In this document: piece after piece, positions 18,104-27,392 of the stretch | Layout: the number at the start of each line of letters is the position of its first letter | How positions within the stretch are numbered: the first letter of the stretch is position 1 | Assembly (NCBI GenBank): GCA_963770545.1 | Contig: CAVYQF010000031.1 | Location: 248,001-312,000 of the forward strand | DNA: 64,000 bases | Source: RYN-230 sp963770545 | GTDB taxonomy: Bacteria > Actinomycetota > Actinomycetes > Streptosporangiales > Streptosporangiaceae | Direction: 5' to 3' | Program-made: the position numbers and the translations under genes | The notes under the pieces: generated by a model | Told to the model about the DNA's origin: nothing | Seen by the model: the letters and a program-made list of their open reading frames with translations, nothing else | The model's database searches: none

Positions 18104-18742
18104 TCAGCGTCGCCTGGGCGGCGATGTGACGGGCCGGGTCAGGTAGCGCTGGACCGACGGGGCGACGGCCGCCACTACCTCATCAGCAGGCAGCGAGGCC
18201 AGTGGCTCGAAGCGCAGGATGTACCGGCACAGGGCCAGGCCGAGCAGTTGGGCGGCGATGAGCGTGCCGCGCTCGGCCGGCCGGTCATTGGTCAGGGCGG
18301 CGATCGGCTCAGTGATCAGCTGGCCGAGTACGGCCTGAAGTCGTTCGGCGACGGTCTCGCTGGTGACTCCGGTCCGCAGCAGCGCGATCAGCTCGTCGTC
18401 GTGGAGGGGGTCCTCCCAGCGGCTGATGAAGTGGCGCACCAGCAACTCACCCCGGCGGCTGGCGGTCACCGAGCCAAGGTCGGGGACCTGCAGGTCCATG
18501 GTGACGGCCGCGGTGAACAACCCCGCCTTGGACCCGAAGTAGCGCATGACCATCGAAGGGTCAACACCGGCCTGTGCGGCGACGGCGCGGATGGTGGTCT
18601 GTTCGTATCCGCGGGCGGCGAACGTCGCCCGGGCCGCAGCGAGGATGGCCCGGCGGGTCCCCTCAGATCGCGGCCCGCCGGTCCCGAGCGCCGGGACGGC
18701 CTGACTCGCGGCCGTAACCGCCGCGCCGCTGCTGTCCGTCAT
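18104..18742 (-). CDS. TetR-family regulator of the divergent membrane-USP fusion
   Basis: The product has 212 residues from the ATG at 18742. The helix-turn-helix reads ILAAARATFAARGYEQTTIR and AGVDPSMVMRYFGSKAGLFT. The C-terminus RPAERGTLIAAQLLGLALCR followed by YILRFEPLASLP is the TetR_C_17-like domain. Two operators with the same GCCAAC/GTTGGC arms lie in the 111-bp gap to the divergent gene, one on each side of a near-consensus promoter, so repression of that gene and of itself is strongly suggested. Confidence 0.93.
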   Translation of the reverse strand: MTDSSGAAVTAASQAVPALGTGGPRSEGTRRAILAAARATFAARGYEQTTIRAVAAQAGVDPSMVMRYFGSKAGLFTAAVTMDLQVPDLGSVTASRRGELLVRHFISRWEDPLHDDELIALLRTGVTSETVAERLQAVLGQLITEPIAALTNDRPAERGTLIAAQLLGLALCRYILRFEPLASLPADEVVAAVAPSVQRYLTRPVTSPPRRR

Positions 18743-18761
18743 GGTGCCCAGCTTATTTCTC

Positions 18762-18777
18762 GCCAACGTACGTTGGC
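18762..18777. promoter_or_regulatory. TetR operator 1
   Basis: GCCAACGTACGTTGGC is a perfect 16-bp palindrome starting 20 bp upstream of the tetR start codon. Confidence 0.85.
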
Positions 18778-18786
18778 AAACCCATG

Positions 18787-18815
18787 TTGACAGTGACCAG
18801 AACTGCGCATAATGT
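18787..18815 (+). promoter_or_regulatory. Sigma-70-type promoter for the membrane-USP fusion
   Basis: TTGACA (18787-18792), a 17-bp spacer, then TAATGT (18810-18815). The predicted start of transcription is near 18822, inside operator 2, so bound repressor would block initiation. It also makes the GTG at 18854, not the ATG at 18812, the real start of the gene. Confidence 0.8.
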
Positions 18816-18817
18816 TG

Positions 18818-18835
18818 TGCCAACACTCGTTGGCA
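18818..18835. promoter_or_regulatory. TetR operator 2
   Basis: TGCCAACACTCGTTGGCA carries the same arms as operator 1 with a diverged centre, and overlaps the predicted transcription start. Confidence 0.82.
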
Positions 18836-18853
18836 TTTCAGGGGAGGACGCAG

Positions 18854-20389
18854 GTGGCGGCCAGGCGCCCAGGTCAACCCCCCAGCTCCCTGTCGCGGTG
18901 CCGGGCGCTTGCGGGTTTCATCATGGTCAGCGCGGCCTTCGCCGCGATCTTCGTCGCGCTGACCCTCAGCGCCTTTCACGCGCCGAGACCGCATGACCTT
19001 CCGGTCGGCATCGTGGGCCCAGCCGCGGTAACCAGCCAGGTCGAGCAGGCCCTGGACAGCGCCGCCCCCGGGGCTTTCGCCTGGCGCAGCTACCCCAGCC
19101 AGACCGGCGCGCGGACCGGGATCGCGCAGCGTGAGGTCAACGGCGCGCTGGTCGCGTCCGGCCGTAACCTGCGGCTGCTTATCGCCCAGGGTGGAGGCAG
19201 CGGTCCGGCCCAGGTCCTGACCCGGGCCTTCGGGGCCGTGGCGGCCCGGTCCGGACTTCAGCTGGCGGTAGCCGATGTGGTGCCGCCGCTGCCCGGTGAC
19301 ACTGAGGCTCTGTCGTCGTTCTTCGTCGTCCTGGGCGTGCTGATCCCGAGCCTGGCCGCGGGCTCAGGATCGGCGCTGGCCTTCCGCCAGGCCCGGCCCG
19401 CGTTGGCTGTCGCCGTGCCGGTGGCCGTGGCCATCGTCATCGGGGTGGTGTCCGCGGCGGTGGCGGACGGCATCGCCGGGCTGGGCAACTTTGCCGCGAT
19501 CGCCGGCGTCGTCGCGCTGTTCTCCCTGGCCGTGGCCGCCCCCACCGCGCTGCTGGCCCGGATCTGGCCGCCGCTGGTCACGGTGGCCGTGCTGGCGTTC
19601 ATCGTGTTCGGGATCCCGGTCAGCGGCGGGCCAGCCAACCTGGCCAGCTTCGGCCCGAGGTTCTTGCGTGTTCTCGACCCTGTCCTGCCACTGGGGGTCG
19701 CCGCCAGCGTCATCCGCAACGTGGTCTACTTCGGCGGGCATGCCACCGCCATGCAGTTGTGGGTCCTGACCGCCTGGGCGCTGGCGGGCGTGGCCGGCCT
19801 GATCGGGGTCACGGCGCTACGGCGCCCCGCCCCGGCACTGACCGAGCCCGGTGTGCCGCCCATTGTCGCGGCCGGTCCTGGACCCGCGCTGCCTGACCGG
19901 GCTCCCGTCCCGGGCTCCCCGGATCCCGGCACCGGCCTGCCCGCCCAGCCTGCCCCGCCCGTCACCCTGGTGGTCGGCTTCGACAATTCCAAGCCCGCCC
20001 GGCGGGCGCTCGTCTGGGGCGCCAGCCTCCTCAGAGCCCGCCCCGGCACTCTGCGCGTCGTCTATGCCGAGCATGTGCTCATCGACAGCGACCTGTCCGG
20101 ATTCGCCCAGAGCGAGATGGAAGACACCCGCGACGAGAAGGCCGCCGGCGTGGCTGAGGCCGCCGCGCAGATCGCCGCCGCGGCAGGCGTGCCGTACACG
20201 TTCGAACGCCGCCCGGGATCACCAGCCGACGCGATCCTGTCGGCGGCCAGCATCCAGGACGACGCCGGGCCGGCCAGCACCCCGGTCATCGTGACCGGCC
20301 GCTCGCATCATGCCGCACACCACATCATCGGCTCGGTCCCGGTCCAGCTGCTGCACGAATCGCCCTACCCGGTACTTACCATCCCGTGA
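18854..20389 (+). CDS. YhgE/Pip-like membrane protein fused to a universal stress domain
   Basis: The product has 511 residues from the GTG at 18854 (ribosome-binding site GGGGAGGA). The N-terminal two thirds resemble the YhgE/Pip or ABC-2 membrane family: one helix at about 19-40, an extracytoplasmic segment beginning LPVGIVGPAAVTSQVEQAL, then four to five helices (about 155-325). After a Pro-rich linker, residues from about 370 form a UspA domain (VTLVVGFDNSKPARRALVWG to LLHESPYPVLTIP). Its ATP loop reads TGRSHHAAHHIIGS, so only part of the G-x2-G motif is kept. The divergent TetR gene and its operators imply induction by an unknown signal. I do not know a characterised protein with this domain pair. 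Confidence 0.8.
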   Translation: MAARRPGQPPSSLSRCRALAGFIMVSAAFAAIFVALTLSAFHAPRPHDLPVGIVGPAAVTSQVEQALDSAAPGAFAWRSYPSQTGARTGIAQREVNGALVASGRNLRLLIAQGGGSGPAQVLTRAFGAVAARSGLQLAVADVVPPLPGDTEALSSFFVVLGVLIPSLAAGSGSALAFRQARPALAVAVPVAVAIVIGVVSAAVADGIAGLGNFAAIAGVVALFSLAVAAPTALLARIWPPLVTVAVLAFIVFGIPVSGGPANLASFGPRFLRVLDPVLPLGVAASVIRNVVYFGGHATAMQLWVLTAWALAGVAGLIGVTALRRPAPALTEPGVPPIVAAGPGPALPDRAPVPGSPDPGTGLPAQPAPPVTLVVGFDNSKPARRALVWGASLLRARPGTLRVVYAEHVLIDSDLSGFAQSEMEDTRDEKAAGVAEAAAQIAAAAGVPYTFERRPGSPADAILSAASIQDDAGPASTPVIVTGRSHHAAHHIIGSVPVQLLHESPYPVLTIP

Positions 20390-20600
20390 CCGGTGGGTTA
20401 CCGCACCCCCATTGACCCCTTCGATCAGGCAGGGCACGGTCAGACCCGCGTTAGAGAAATTGGTTCGGTCTGCCTTGGCTGCGGCCGCAAGCGACGGGTC
20501 TTCAGCGAGAACGAAAAATACCCGCGGGCGGCCCTCAGTCTCGGGCCGCGCTGGCGGGTTTATACAGATGAGCGCGAGAGTCGGGCTCTAGGAGGTCCGC

Positions 20601-21153
20601 ATGGACTGGGTCAGCGACGCGGCATCGAAGCGCCAGTTCGAGGGCTTCGCCGCCGGGGCGTCAGACTCCTGCTGCGCACCGGCTACCTGATGACGGGAGA
20701 CGAGAGGGACGCCGAGGACCTGGTTCAGGAGACGTTCCTGCGGGTGGCCCGGCGGTGGAACCGGGTGCGGTCGATGGATCATCCGGCGGCCTACGCCCGC
20801 CGCATCCTGATCAATCTTGTGCTGGATGATGCTGTCCGCCGGTCCCGGCAGCAGGCGGAACTGGGCCGCAGGACGCCGGCGCCGAGACCGCCGATGAGAG
20901 CGCTACGCGGGCCCTGCGGGAGGTTGATGACCTCGCGGAGTTCCGCTGGGCGCTGGCTCAGCTGCCTGCACGGCAGCGTGCCGTGCTGGTGCTGCGCTAC
21001 TGGGAGGACCTGCCCGTCGCTGAGGTCGCCGATGTCCTCGGCTGCTCGGCCGCGACGGTCACCAGCACCGCATCCCGCGCAGCAGCCCGGCTGGCCCAGG
21101 CGCTAACTCACAGCGGGCTGCCTTCCTCCGGACCCGCCACCCGGCCATCATGA
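20601..21153 (+). pseudogene. SigE-family sigma factor, two frameshifts
   Basis: A GGAGG ribosome-binding site precedes the ATG at 20601, which starts MDWVSDAASKRQFEGFAA as in the actinobacterial SigE-like 70 family. A missing G in a GGGG run (about 20654) shifts the frame. The next frame holds LLRTGYLMTGDERDAEDLVQ and YARRILINLVLDD. A second shift near 20885 leads to LPARQRAVLVLRYWEDLPVA and VLGCSAATVTSTASRAAARL (the sigma-4 helix-turn-helix), ending at 21153. It is followed 13 bp later by its usual membrane partner, which is intact, so I suspect sequencing errors. Confidence 0.8.
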
Positions 21154-21166
21154 AGGGATATATCTG

Positions 21167-22093
21167 ATGCCCACCGACGAACTCGAGAGTCAGCTGCGCA
21201 GTACGCTCGCCAGGGCTGCCGCCGATTTCGGGAATCCGGACCAGGCGCGCCAGCGCCTGCTTCAGCGCGATTACCACCCTCGGCGGGGGAACCGGCGGCT
21301 AGCTGCAGGCATCACGACCAGCGCGGCCCTGGTCGTGGGTCTCGCCGCGGTGATCGCGGCGGTAGGCCATGGGCCTGCTACCAACGCCACGCCCCTGGCG
21401 GCGCCCGCCCTGCGGACCCGCCTGCTCGCGGCGATCGACACCGCCAGCGGCGACGTCCTGTACGCGCACGGCGGGCCGGCGCCGGGCGGCGGGACGTGGC
21501 AGTCCCCCGCGTATCCCCGGCCTGGCCAGAAGGTACATGTCCGCATCCTCGGCCTCGGCTCGGGCGGGACGGTGTTTAAGGACGGGGAGTACTCCTTCAC
21601 GATGCCCTCCGGGAACGATGGCGCCCACAGCTACACCTCCAATCTCGACCAGGGCGGGCTGCAGCTTTCCGGCACGGTCATGGATGTGAATCACTCCAGG
21701 CACCTGTGGGGTGTGTGGCATTCGCGGCTCGTCCTCGGATTCACTCTCGACGCGGCCGGTATCCGCGCCGAGATCGCTAACGGCCAGTTCAAGGTGGTCG
21801 GGCCGACTGAAGTGCACGGACAGAGGGCTGTCGAGCTGAAGATCAACGTGCCGCCCAGCAATGAAGCCTCGCCTCATGTGACCACGGCGCGCCTGTGGGT
21901 GGACGCTACGACCTACCTGCCCATGCAGCAGTTCGTGCGCATGTCCAATGGAGAGCAGAACGTCACCGGCTACACGTTCCTCCCGCCGGCGGCCCGGAAC
22001 CTGGCGAAACTGCGCCCGGTCATCCCGGCGGGCTATACCCGGGCGGGCCGCACCCAGGTCACCGGCCCGGAGCCGAAGACGATCAAGAAGTAG
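21167..22093 (+). CDS. Membrane-anchored partner of the SigE-type sigma factor
   Basis: The product has 308 residues and an AGGGA ribosome-binding site. A short cytoplasmic N-terminus (ELESQLRSTLARAAADFG) precedes one membrane helix (ITTSAALVVGLAAVIAAVGH). The extracytoplasmic part resembles lipoprotein-like sensor domains found behind SigE-type sigma genes, with AVELKINVPPSNEA and LWVDATTYLPMQQFVRMSNG. It is cotranscribed with the sigma gene. An anti-sigma or sensor role is inferred from context only. Confidence 0.75.
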   Translation: MPTDELESQLRSTLARAAADFGNPDQARQRLLQRDYHPRRGNRRLAAGITTSAALVVGLAAVIAAVGHGPATNATPLAAPALRTRLLAAIDTASGDVLYAHGGPAPGGGTWQSPAYPRPGQKVHVRILGLGSGGTVFKDGEYSFTMPSGNDGAHSYTSNLDQGGLQLSGTVMDVNHSRHLWGVWHSRLVLGFTLDAAGIRAEIANGQFKVVGPTEVHGQRAVELKINVPPSNEASPHVTTARLWVDATTYLPMQQFVRMSNGEQNVTGYTFLPPAARNLAKLRPVIPAGYTRAGRTQVTGPEPKTIKK

Positions 22094-22113
22094 CCAATTC
22101 CGGGACCTTCCCG

Positions 22114-23475
22114 TCAGGCTTCGGAGCATGGTGATCCCAGCCGGGCCTCGGGCATGGGCCTGCGGTCCGGAACCGGCCGCCAGCTACCACCGGACAGCTC
22201 ATAGCTCCACGACGGGCCCCGGTCCACGAAGGCCTCCACCGCGCTGACCAGCCGGTCGACGTCCTCGCTGCTGCTGCCGAGGCCAAGGCTGGCCCGTACG
22301 GCACGGTCGATCCCGAGCCTGGCGAAGAGAGGGTGGGCGCAGAACCGGCCGTCGCGGACGCCGATGCCGTGCTCGGCGGACAGGTATGTGGCGAGCAGCG
22401 CGGCGTCTGCGCCCGGCAGCGAGAAGCTCACGATGCCGACCGAGTCGGCAGCATCGGGCCAGATGGTGTGCACGGTAGCGCCGAGCGCGGTGAGCCCGCC
22501 GCGCATCCGGCTGGTCAGTGCCTCCTCGTGGGCGGCGGCGGCCCCCGGGGCCAGCGATGACAGCACCCGGCAGGCCTCGGCCAGGGCGACCGCACCCAGC
22601 AGGTTGGGGGTGCCGCCTTCGTGCCGGGCCGGTGAGTCAGCCCAGGTGACCGTGGTCGGGGTGACCTCGCGGACCGCCCCGCCGCCGGCCAGATGCGGGG
22701 GTGCGGCGTCCAGCCAGTCACAGGGGCCGGCCAGGACCCCGGCGCCGAAAGGCGCGTAGATCTTGTGGCCGGAGATGGCGAGGTAGTCAACCCCGGTGGA
22801 GCTCATGTCGACCGCGCGGTGCGGGGCCAGTTGTGCTCCGTCCACGGCCAGCCTGGCGCCGTGCCGGTGCGCCAGGGCCGCGAGGTCCGGCAGCGGCAGG
22901 CATTCGCCGGTGACGTTGGAAGCTCCCGTCACGGCGAGCAGGGCGGCCGGCTGCCGGGCGAGTTCGTGGCCGATGGCGCTCAGGGTCGCGGCGAGGGTCG
23001 GCTGGGCGGTCACGACCCGGCCCCCCCGGCCCTGCCACGGCAGGAGGTTGGCGTGGTGCTCGACGTCAAGGTGGACGACCGGGCCTGGCGCCGCGGCCGC
23101 CAGCAGATTCAGCGCGTCCGTCGTGTTGCGGGTGAAGATCACGACGTCACTGGGGCCAGCTCCGATGAAGGAGGCGATCTCAGCCCGGGCGGACTCGTAG
23201 GCCGCGGTACAGACGAGGGAGGCATACCCGGCCCCCCGGTGCACGCTGGCGTACAGGGGCAGAATCTCGTTGACCCGGGCCGCCACGCTCTCCAGGGCGG
23301 GCGCGCTGGCCGCGTAGTCGAGGTTGGCGTACCGTACCTGGCCGCCCTGGACCACGGGAACCTGCTGGGATGCGCCGACCAGGGCCGCGAGCGGCCGGAT
23401 CGGGCGCGTCTCGCGGGCCGGCGCACTGGACGGCTGCGGGTGGTGGGTATGACCCGCGACGGGATGAGTGATCAT
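22114..23475 (-). CDS. Class V aminotransferase-fold PLP enzyme (cysteine-desulfurase-like)
   Basis: The product has 453 residues from the ATG at 23475, with a GGAGAAG ribosome-binding site. The PLP lysine is Lys238 in AISGHKIYAPFGAGVLAG and the cofactor aspartate is Asp212 in LAVDGAQLAPHRAVD. The N-terminal YANLDYAASAP and VHRGAGYAS motifs are as in SufS/Csd. The mobile-loop cysteine of true desulfurases would be near RDGRFCAHPLFARLG, where a cysteine does occur. A SAM-IV riboswitch in its leader ties it to methionine/sulfur status. The exact reaction is unproven. Confidence 0.88.
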   Translation of the reverse strand: MITHPVAGHTHHPQPSSAPARETRPIRPLAALVGASQQVPVVQGGQVRYANLDYAASAPALESVAARVNEILPLYASVHRGAGYASLVCTAAYESARAEIASFIGAGPSDVVIFTRNTTDALNLLAAAAPGPVVHLDVEHHANLLPWQGRGGRVVTAQPTLAATLSAIGHELARQPAALLAVTGASNVTGECLPLPDLAALAHRHGARLAVDGAQLAPHRAVDMSSTGVDYLAISGHKIYAPFGAGVLAGPCDWLDAAPPHLAGGGAVREVTPTTVTWADSPARHEGGTPNLLGAVALAEACRVLSSLAPGAAAAHEEALTSRMRGGLTALGATVHTIWPDAADSVGIVSFSLPGADAALLATYLSAEHGIGVRDGRFCAHPLFARLGIDRAVRASLGLGSSSEDVDRLVSAVEAFVDRGPSWSYELSGGSWRPVPDRRPMPEARLGSPCSEA

Positions 23476-23484
23476 GCTGCGCTT

Positions 23485-23509
23485 CTCCGGATAACTCAGG
23501 GACCCGGAG
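23485..23509 (-). promoter_or_regulatory. Shine-Dalgarno with upstream complementary sequence
   Basis: On the reverse strand CTCCGG (23509-23504), immediately after the riboswitch core, is exactly complementary to CCGGAG (23490-23485), the ribosome-binding site of the class V enzyme. It is a plausible expression platform that hides the site when SAM is bound. Confidence 0.55.
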
Positions 23510-23511
23510 CC

Positions 23512-23628
23512 CGGGCCCGCGCTTGCCGCGCACGCCTGGCACGGCCCTGTCTTCACCCGGGGCACCCAATCGCGGGGGGAGGGTTGCCGGCCAGCAAGCC
23601 GGGGCTTAACGCTGGCACTCGTGACGCA
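23512..23628 (-). ncRNA. SAM-IV riboswitch
   Basis: Read on the reverse strand, the leader contains GAGTGCCAGCGT, AAGCCCCGGCTTGCTGGCC, GGCAACCCTCC, GGGTGCCCCGGGTGAAGAC and the 3' pseudoknot strand GCGGCAAGCGCGGG, in order and spacing. These are the conserved core elements of the actinobacterial SAM-IV riboswitch. The core ends 37 nt before the class V enzyme ATG. High SAM should reduce expression. Confidence 0.9.
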
Positions 23629-23859
23629 ACAGATAGTAGCGGCCAGGCCCACAGGCCCGGGATGAAACGACTGGGTCCAGTCAGGCGCGCTTAGTCAATT
23701 CCGGGCCGCCCGTTGATCACCCCGTTGCGGCAGCTGGACTGGCGGACCTGGTATCGGCTACCGGGCCATCACCTCCCCGTGGTCGCCGCCACCCGGCCAC
23801 CTGGCTGACCCCGCCAGCCAGGGCCCGCCCGGGAGCCGCGGTGATGCCTGTGCCCTCGG

Positions 23860-25710
23860 TCAGCCCTTCGTGAGCAGTCCGAGGGGGCTGGGCGCGCCGT
23901 ACTCGACGCGCAGGGCCGCCCGGCCGCTGGCCAGCCGGATGATGGTAATGCTCGAGGGCTGGTACGGGCCCCACTGGTTCTGCAGGAAACGGACCAGCAA
24001 GGCCAGGGTGTGCGGCCGGTGCCGGATCCCCGGGCCGGCCGGTGCGATGTCCGCGACCCGGAGCGGCATGCTCGCGCTCCCCCCGGGAGCAGGTGAACCG
24101 AAATCGACCACCTGCACCCGGAACATGTGGGCCAGCGCGGCGAACGTCGTGAGCAGGCGGGAATCGACCTGGCCGGCGGCCAGCGCGCGGCGGGCCGGGC
24201 CGGACGCGTGGAACTGGGTGTTCTGCAGCAGTTGGCGGCCCACGCTGACCCGCGCCGCCGCGTCGGCCCGCAGGTTGCGCATGTAGGCGGCGGCCCCGTA
24301 GGCCGCCACCACCCGGATCGTGGTCTGCGCGCTGCCCTTCCCGAAGCTGGCCACCACCACCGGCGCGTACACGCTGCTCAGCCGGGCACCGAACTCGCCG
24401 CGCACGGCCGCGGTAGACACGATCAGGTCACTGCCCAGCGGGGCGGTGTTGCTTGCGTCCAGCGGAAGCAGGCGGCCCGGCGGGATCCCGTGGGCCTGAA
24501 GCACTGCGCACATCTGCGAGTCGCAGGACACGATCGCATCCGTGGACGCCTGCGCGGCGATCCAGCGGGCCGCGGCCGTGTGGGCCGCCGCGGCCGCCCG
24601 GATCGCGGCCGGAGGGGGCGCCGGGCTGGCTCTGGCCGGGGCCGGGTCTGGGCTGCTGCGGATCAGCACAATGCTGATCGCGCCCGTGCCGAACAGCACC
24701 GCGGCCACGACGGCCAGGGCGAGCACCCGCCATCGGGCCTGGGCGGGCCAGCGAAGGTGCAGGCGCCGCTGCACCCACTGCTGCACGGCCGTGAGCAGCA
24801 TCTTGCCCCGGGATGGCGGGCGGAAGCTGTCCTGACGGGAGCTGACCATCTCGGCTACCGGTTCTGGCCAGTAACCCCCCGGCCAGTCGGCCTGGTCAGG
24901 CGCCGATCCGTCTTTGACGGCATCCATCAGCTGGGCCAGCTGCGGGCGGTCGGCGGGGGCCTTGGCCAGGCAGTCGGCTACCAGCTTCGTCAGCGAGGCC
25001 GGGACGTGGCTGAGGTCAGGCTGGGAGTGGACGACCCGGTAGGCCACGACGACGGGGCTGCTCGGCCCGGCCCCGAACGGTGCGGCCCCCGTCGCGGCGA
25101 ACGCGATCACGCTGCCGAGGGCGAACACATCGCTGGCCGGCCCGACTTGGAACCCGGCCGCCTGCTCCGGCGACATGAAGGCCGGGGTGCCCACTATTAA
25201 GCTGGTCACGCTCATTGCGGCGCCTTCTAGCGCCCGGGAGATCCCGAAGTCGATCAGCCGCGGCCCATCGACAGCCAGGAGCACGTTGGCTGGCTTCAGG
25301 TCCCGGTGCACCAAACCGCTGGCGTGGACCGCCTGCAGCGCTTCGATCAGGCCTCCGGCCAGTTTCCACACCGCCGGCTCTGGCAGGGGTCCCGCGTGGG
25401 CGATCACTTCGGCCAGAGACGGCCCGGGCACGAAGACGGTGGCCAGCCAGGGGGGATCATCGCTGGGACCTGCCGCCACGACGGGTGCGGTGTACGCGCC
25501 GCTGACTGCCCTGGCTGCCTCTACCTCGCGCCCGAACCGCCGCACGAAATCCGGGTCGCGGGCGAACTGCCGATGGACGACCTTCACCGCCACCGCCCGG
25601 CCCGCCGGGGAGAATCCCAGGAAGACCTGGCCCATCCCGCCCGCCCCGAGCCGGGCGTGCAGCCGATACCCACCAACCTGCTGCGGGTCATCCGCTGCCA
25701 GAGGCTCCAT
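23860..25710 (-). CDS. Transmembrane Ser/Thr protein kinase (PknB-like)
   Basis: The product has 616 residues. I chose the ATG at 25710 for its GGGAG ribosome-binding site. The kinase domain is at 15-270: P-loop GAGGMGQV (23-29 region), Lys43, catalytic HRDLKPAN with Asp137, DFG at 154, activation segment GTPAFMSPEQAAG. One membrane helix lies at about 329-350. The roughly 260-residue extracellular part has no PASTA repeats. It contains SFGKGSAQTTIRVVAAYGAA and a cysteine pair in IVSCDSQMCAVLQAHG, and resembles the unnamed sensor regions of actinobacterial kinases. The gene is a single unit and its ligand is unknown. Confidence 0.93.
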   Translation of the reverse strand: MEPLAADDPQQVGGYRLHARLGAGGMGQVFLGFSPAGRAVAVKVVHRQFARDPDFVRRFGREVEAARAVSGAYTAPVVAAGPSDDPPWLATVFVPGPSLAEVIAHAGPLPEPAVWKLAGGLIEALQAVHASGLVHRDLKPANVLLAVDGPRLIDFGISRALEGAAMSVTSLIVGTPAFMSPEQAAGFQVGPASDVFALGSVIAFAATGAAPFGAGPSSPVVVAYRVVHSQPDLSHVPASLTKLVADCLAKAPADRPQLAQLMDAVKDGSAPDQADWPGGYWPEPVAEMVSSRQDSFRPPSRGKMLLTAVQQWVQRRLHLRWPAQARWRVLALAVVAAVLFGTGAISIVLIRSSPDPAPARASPAPPPAAIRAAAAAHTAAARWIAAQASTDAIVSCDSQMCAVLQAHGIPPGRLLPLDASNTAPLGSDLIVSTAAVRGEFGARLSSVYAPVVVASFGKGSAQTTIRVVAAYGAAAYMRNLRADAAARVSVGRQLLQNTQFHASGPARRALAAGQVDSRLLTTFAALAHMFRVQVVDFGSPAPGGSASMPLRVADIAPAGPGIRHRPHTLALLVRFLQNQWGPYQPSSITIIRLASGRAALRVEYGAPSPLGLLTKG

Positions 25711-25949
25711 CACAACTCCCGCCCCTATCATCGACCCGGGCATGACGCACGGCCAGTGAGCACCGCGCTCACTGACTCCGCCGGGCCAGCCGGATCCGAA
25801 GCGCTTCGAGCCATTCTGCCGTCACGATCGGGCCGTAACAGGAAATCTAGAGCGTACGCCCAGCGACGTGCGTCGTCACAACCGAGACGACCAGTGTCGA
25901 GCCGACCGCCCGGTCGGCAGGACACCGTCGAAACGGCCGCTACCAGGGT

Positions 25950-26635
25950 CTATGCCCCTGGGTGATCAATGTCCACAGACGGCAGGTCTTTCACCTGGTG
26001 TTTGGTGAGGCTGAGATGGATAAGAAGAGTCCCGATCTTAGTCACAGCCCCGATCGGGACAGCCACTTCCTTGCGGCCCCACGTGCGCCCCTCCTGGAGG
26101 AGCACGTGGGTTACATAGCGGCCGCCAGGTTCCACGACCAGTCCCTGGACCTGCCCTATTTCGCCGTCGGTCGCACAGACGGTCAGTCCGCGGCGTATGT
26201 CTACCTCGCCGGATGGGACGGAGTCAACGGTGACTTCCTGCGGCGCTTCCGGTCGGCCAGGGCCGCGGTCGGGCCGGACCCCGGCGCACCGGGAATCCCG
26301 AAAACTCCGCCGGACAGAGGAAGAAAGTTCACGCTAGGGGGGGAGTGGGACTCTTGGGGCCCGCTGGGGTCGAGGTCCGGCACAACCTCGGTCTCCTGGG
26401 CGGGTCGGAGCGCCTGGAACTCGGCCAGGGTGCAGCGAAGCCGGATCTGACCCGTCGTAGCGTCCACAAGGTCAACAGGAACAAGCCGCCCTGGGACATT
26501 CCGGTGCTTCTGGTCAACTACGAGATGAGTGACCTCCCGGGCGACCGGGCTGACGACTATGCGGCTCACATGACCGCAGGCTCCGTCGCTGCAACTGACG
26601 TCGGCCCCGATCCTGAACGGCATCCTCCGCGCCAC
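25950..26635 (-). pseudogene. PRC-barrel protein, frameshifted
   Basis: The 5' part (GTG at 26635 with a GAGGAGG site) encodes one PRC-barrel half: RIGADVSCSDGACGHVSRIV and VTHLVVDQKHRNVPGRLVPV. The matching second half lies in another frame nearer 25950: TVDSVPSGEVDIRRGLTVCA, then DGEIGQVQGLVVEPGGRYVT. The shift lies between about 26230 and 26340, near a G7 run. Rejoined, it would be a two-domain PRC-barrel protein of about 225 residues, found in actinobacterial stress gene clusters. Confidence 0.7.
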
Positions 26636-26814
26636 AGCCACCCTCCTCGCTTCCTTGGACCTTAACCAGTCCAGCCAACAGCGACTCTAAACTCCCGGCC
26701 CGCGAACAGCCGCACCTGACCGAGTATTCGCCGGGCCAGTGGTAAGCCGTGCAGACGGTCACGTGGCGCAGCAATGTATACGAGAAGTGAGCCGGTCAGG
26801 TCAGCGCGACCGCT

Positions 26815-26978
26815 GGCGGGACGCGAAGATCGACTGGAAGGCACTCAGCCAGCGCATCGGCCACGCGGACGTGGCCTTCACCATGAAGCAGTATGTGCAG
26901 ACCGGCCTGGAGGCCGACCGCCAGGTCGCGAACACGCTGGCCGAGCTGATCATCGCGTCTTCCACGTCTCAGGGTTGA
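26815..26978 (+). pseudogene. Tyrosine recombinase (phage integrase) C-terminal fragment
   Basis: Only the last ~50 residues are recognisable: IDWKALSQRIGHADVAFTMK followed by QYVQTGLEADRQVANTLAEL. The GHADVAFT segment and the tyrosine in QYVQ match the end of the catalytic domain. The remaining arginine-bearing catalytic region is absent. It is a trace of an integrated element near the start of the mobile zone. Confidence 0.6.
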
Positions 26979-27392
26979 CCGCCCGTCTCACTGACCAAGA
27001 CGAAACCCGGTGGCCCTGTCTCGTTCTCCGTCGTGTCTCCCCTGACCCGCTCGGTCTCGTTAGCAAATCCGTTCACGGAACAGCGCCCGACCTGCGTCAT
27101 CCCGGTCCTCCTCCGTCCTTGTTCGTAGGGCTTCCCTCGGGGCGCGGCGGTCACTCCACCATCCGCTCGGGCCCGGGATGAGCACGACTTACTTCTGGCC
27201 CGGCCTGTTCAGGACTTATGGCTATTCCATGCGAGCGCTCCGGAAGCGCATGCTCGCCGCATCCGGTTCGTATTTGTGGAGAAAGAGCACATGGCTTGTA
27301 GCGACCAGGATGCCGCTTAGCTCGCTCACCAATAAGTAAGCACCGGACGCCTGACCAACAGAGCCCATTCCGAGTCAAGGAGGACAACAACC
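26979..27392. other. Gene-free stretch before the propionyl-CoA synthetase
   Basis: About 410 bp. I find no coding frame with family similarity on either strand. The last 60 bp hold the AAGGAGG ribosome-binding site of the next gene, so a promoter should lie here, but no consensus box is evident. Confidence 0.5.

Noticed and set aside
25962..26450. 162-residue open frame on the + strand
   Set aside because: It runs antisense to the PRC-barrel gene, whose two halves are recognisable on the reverse strand.
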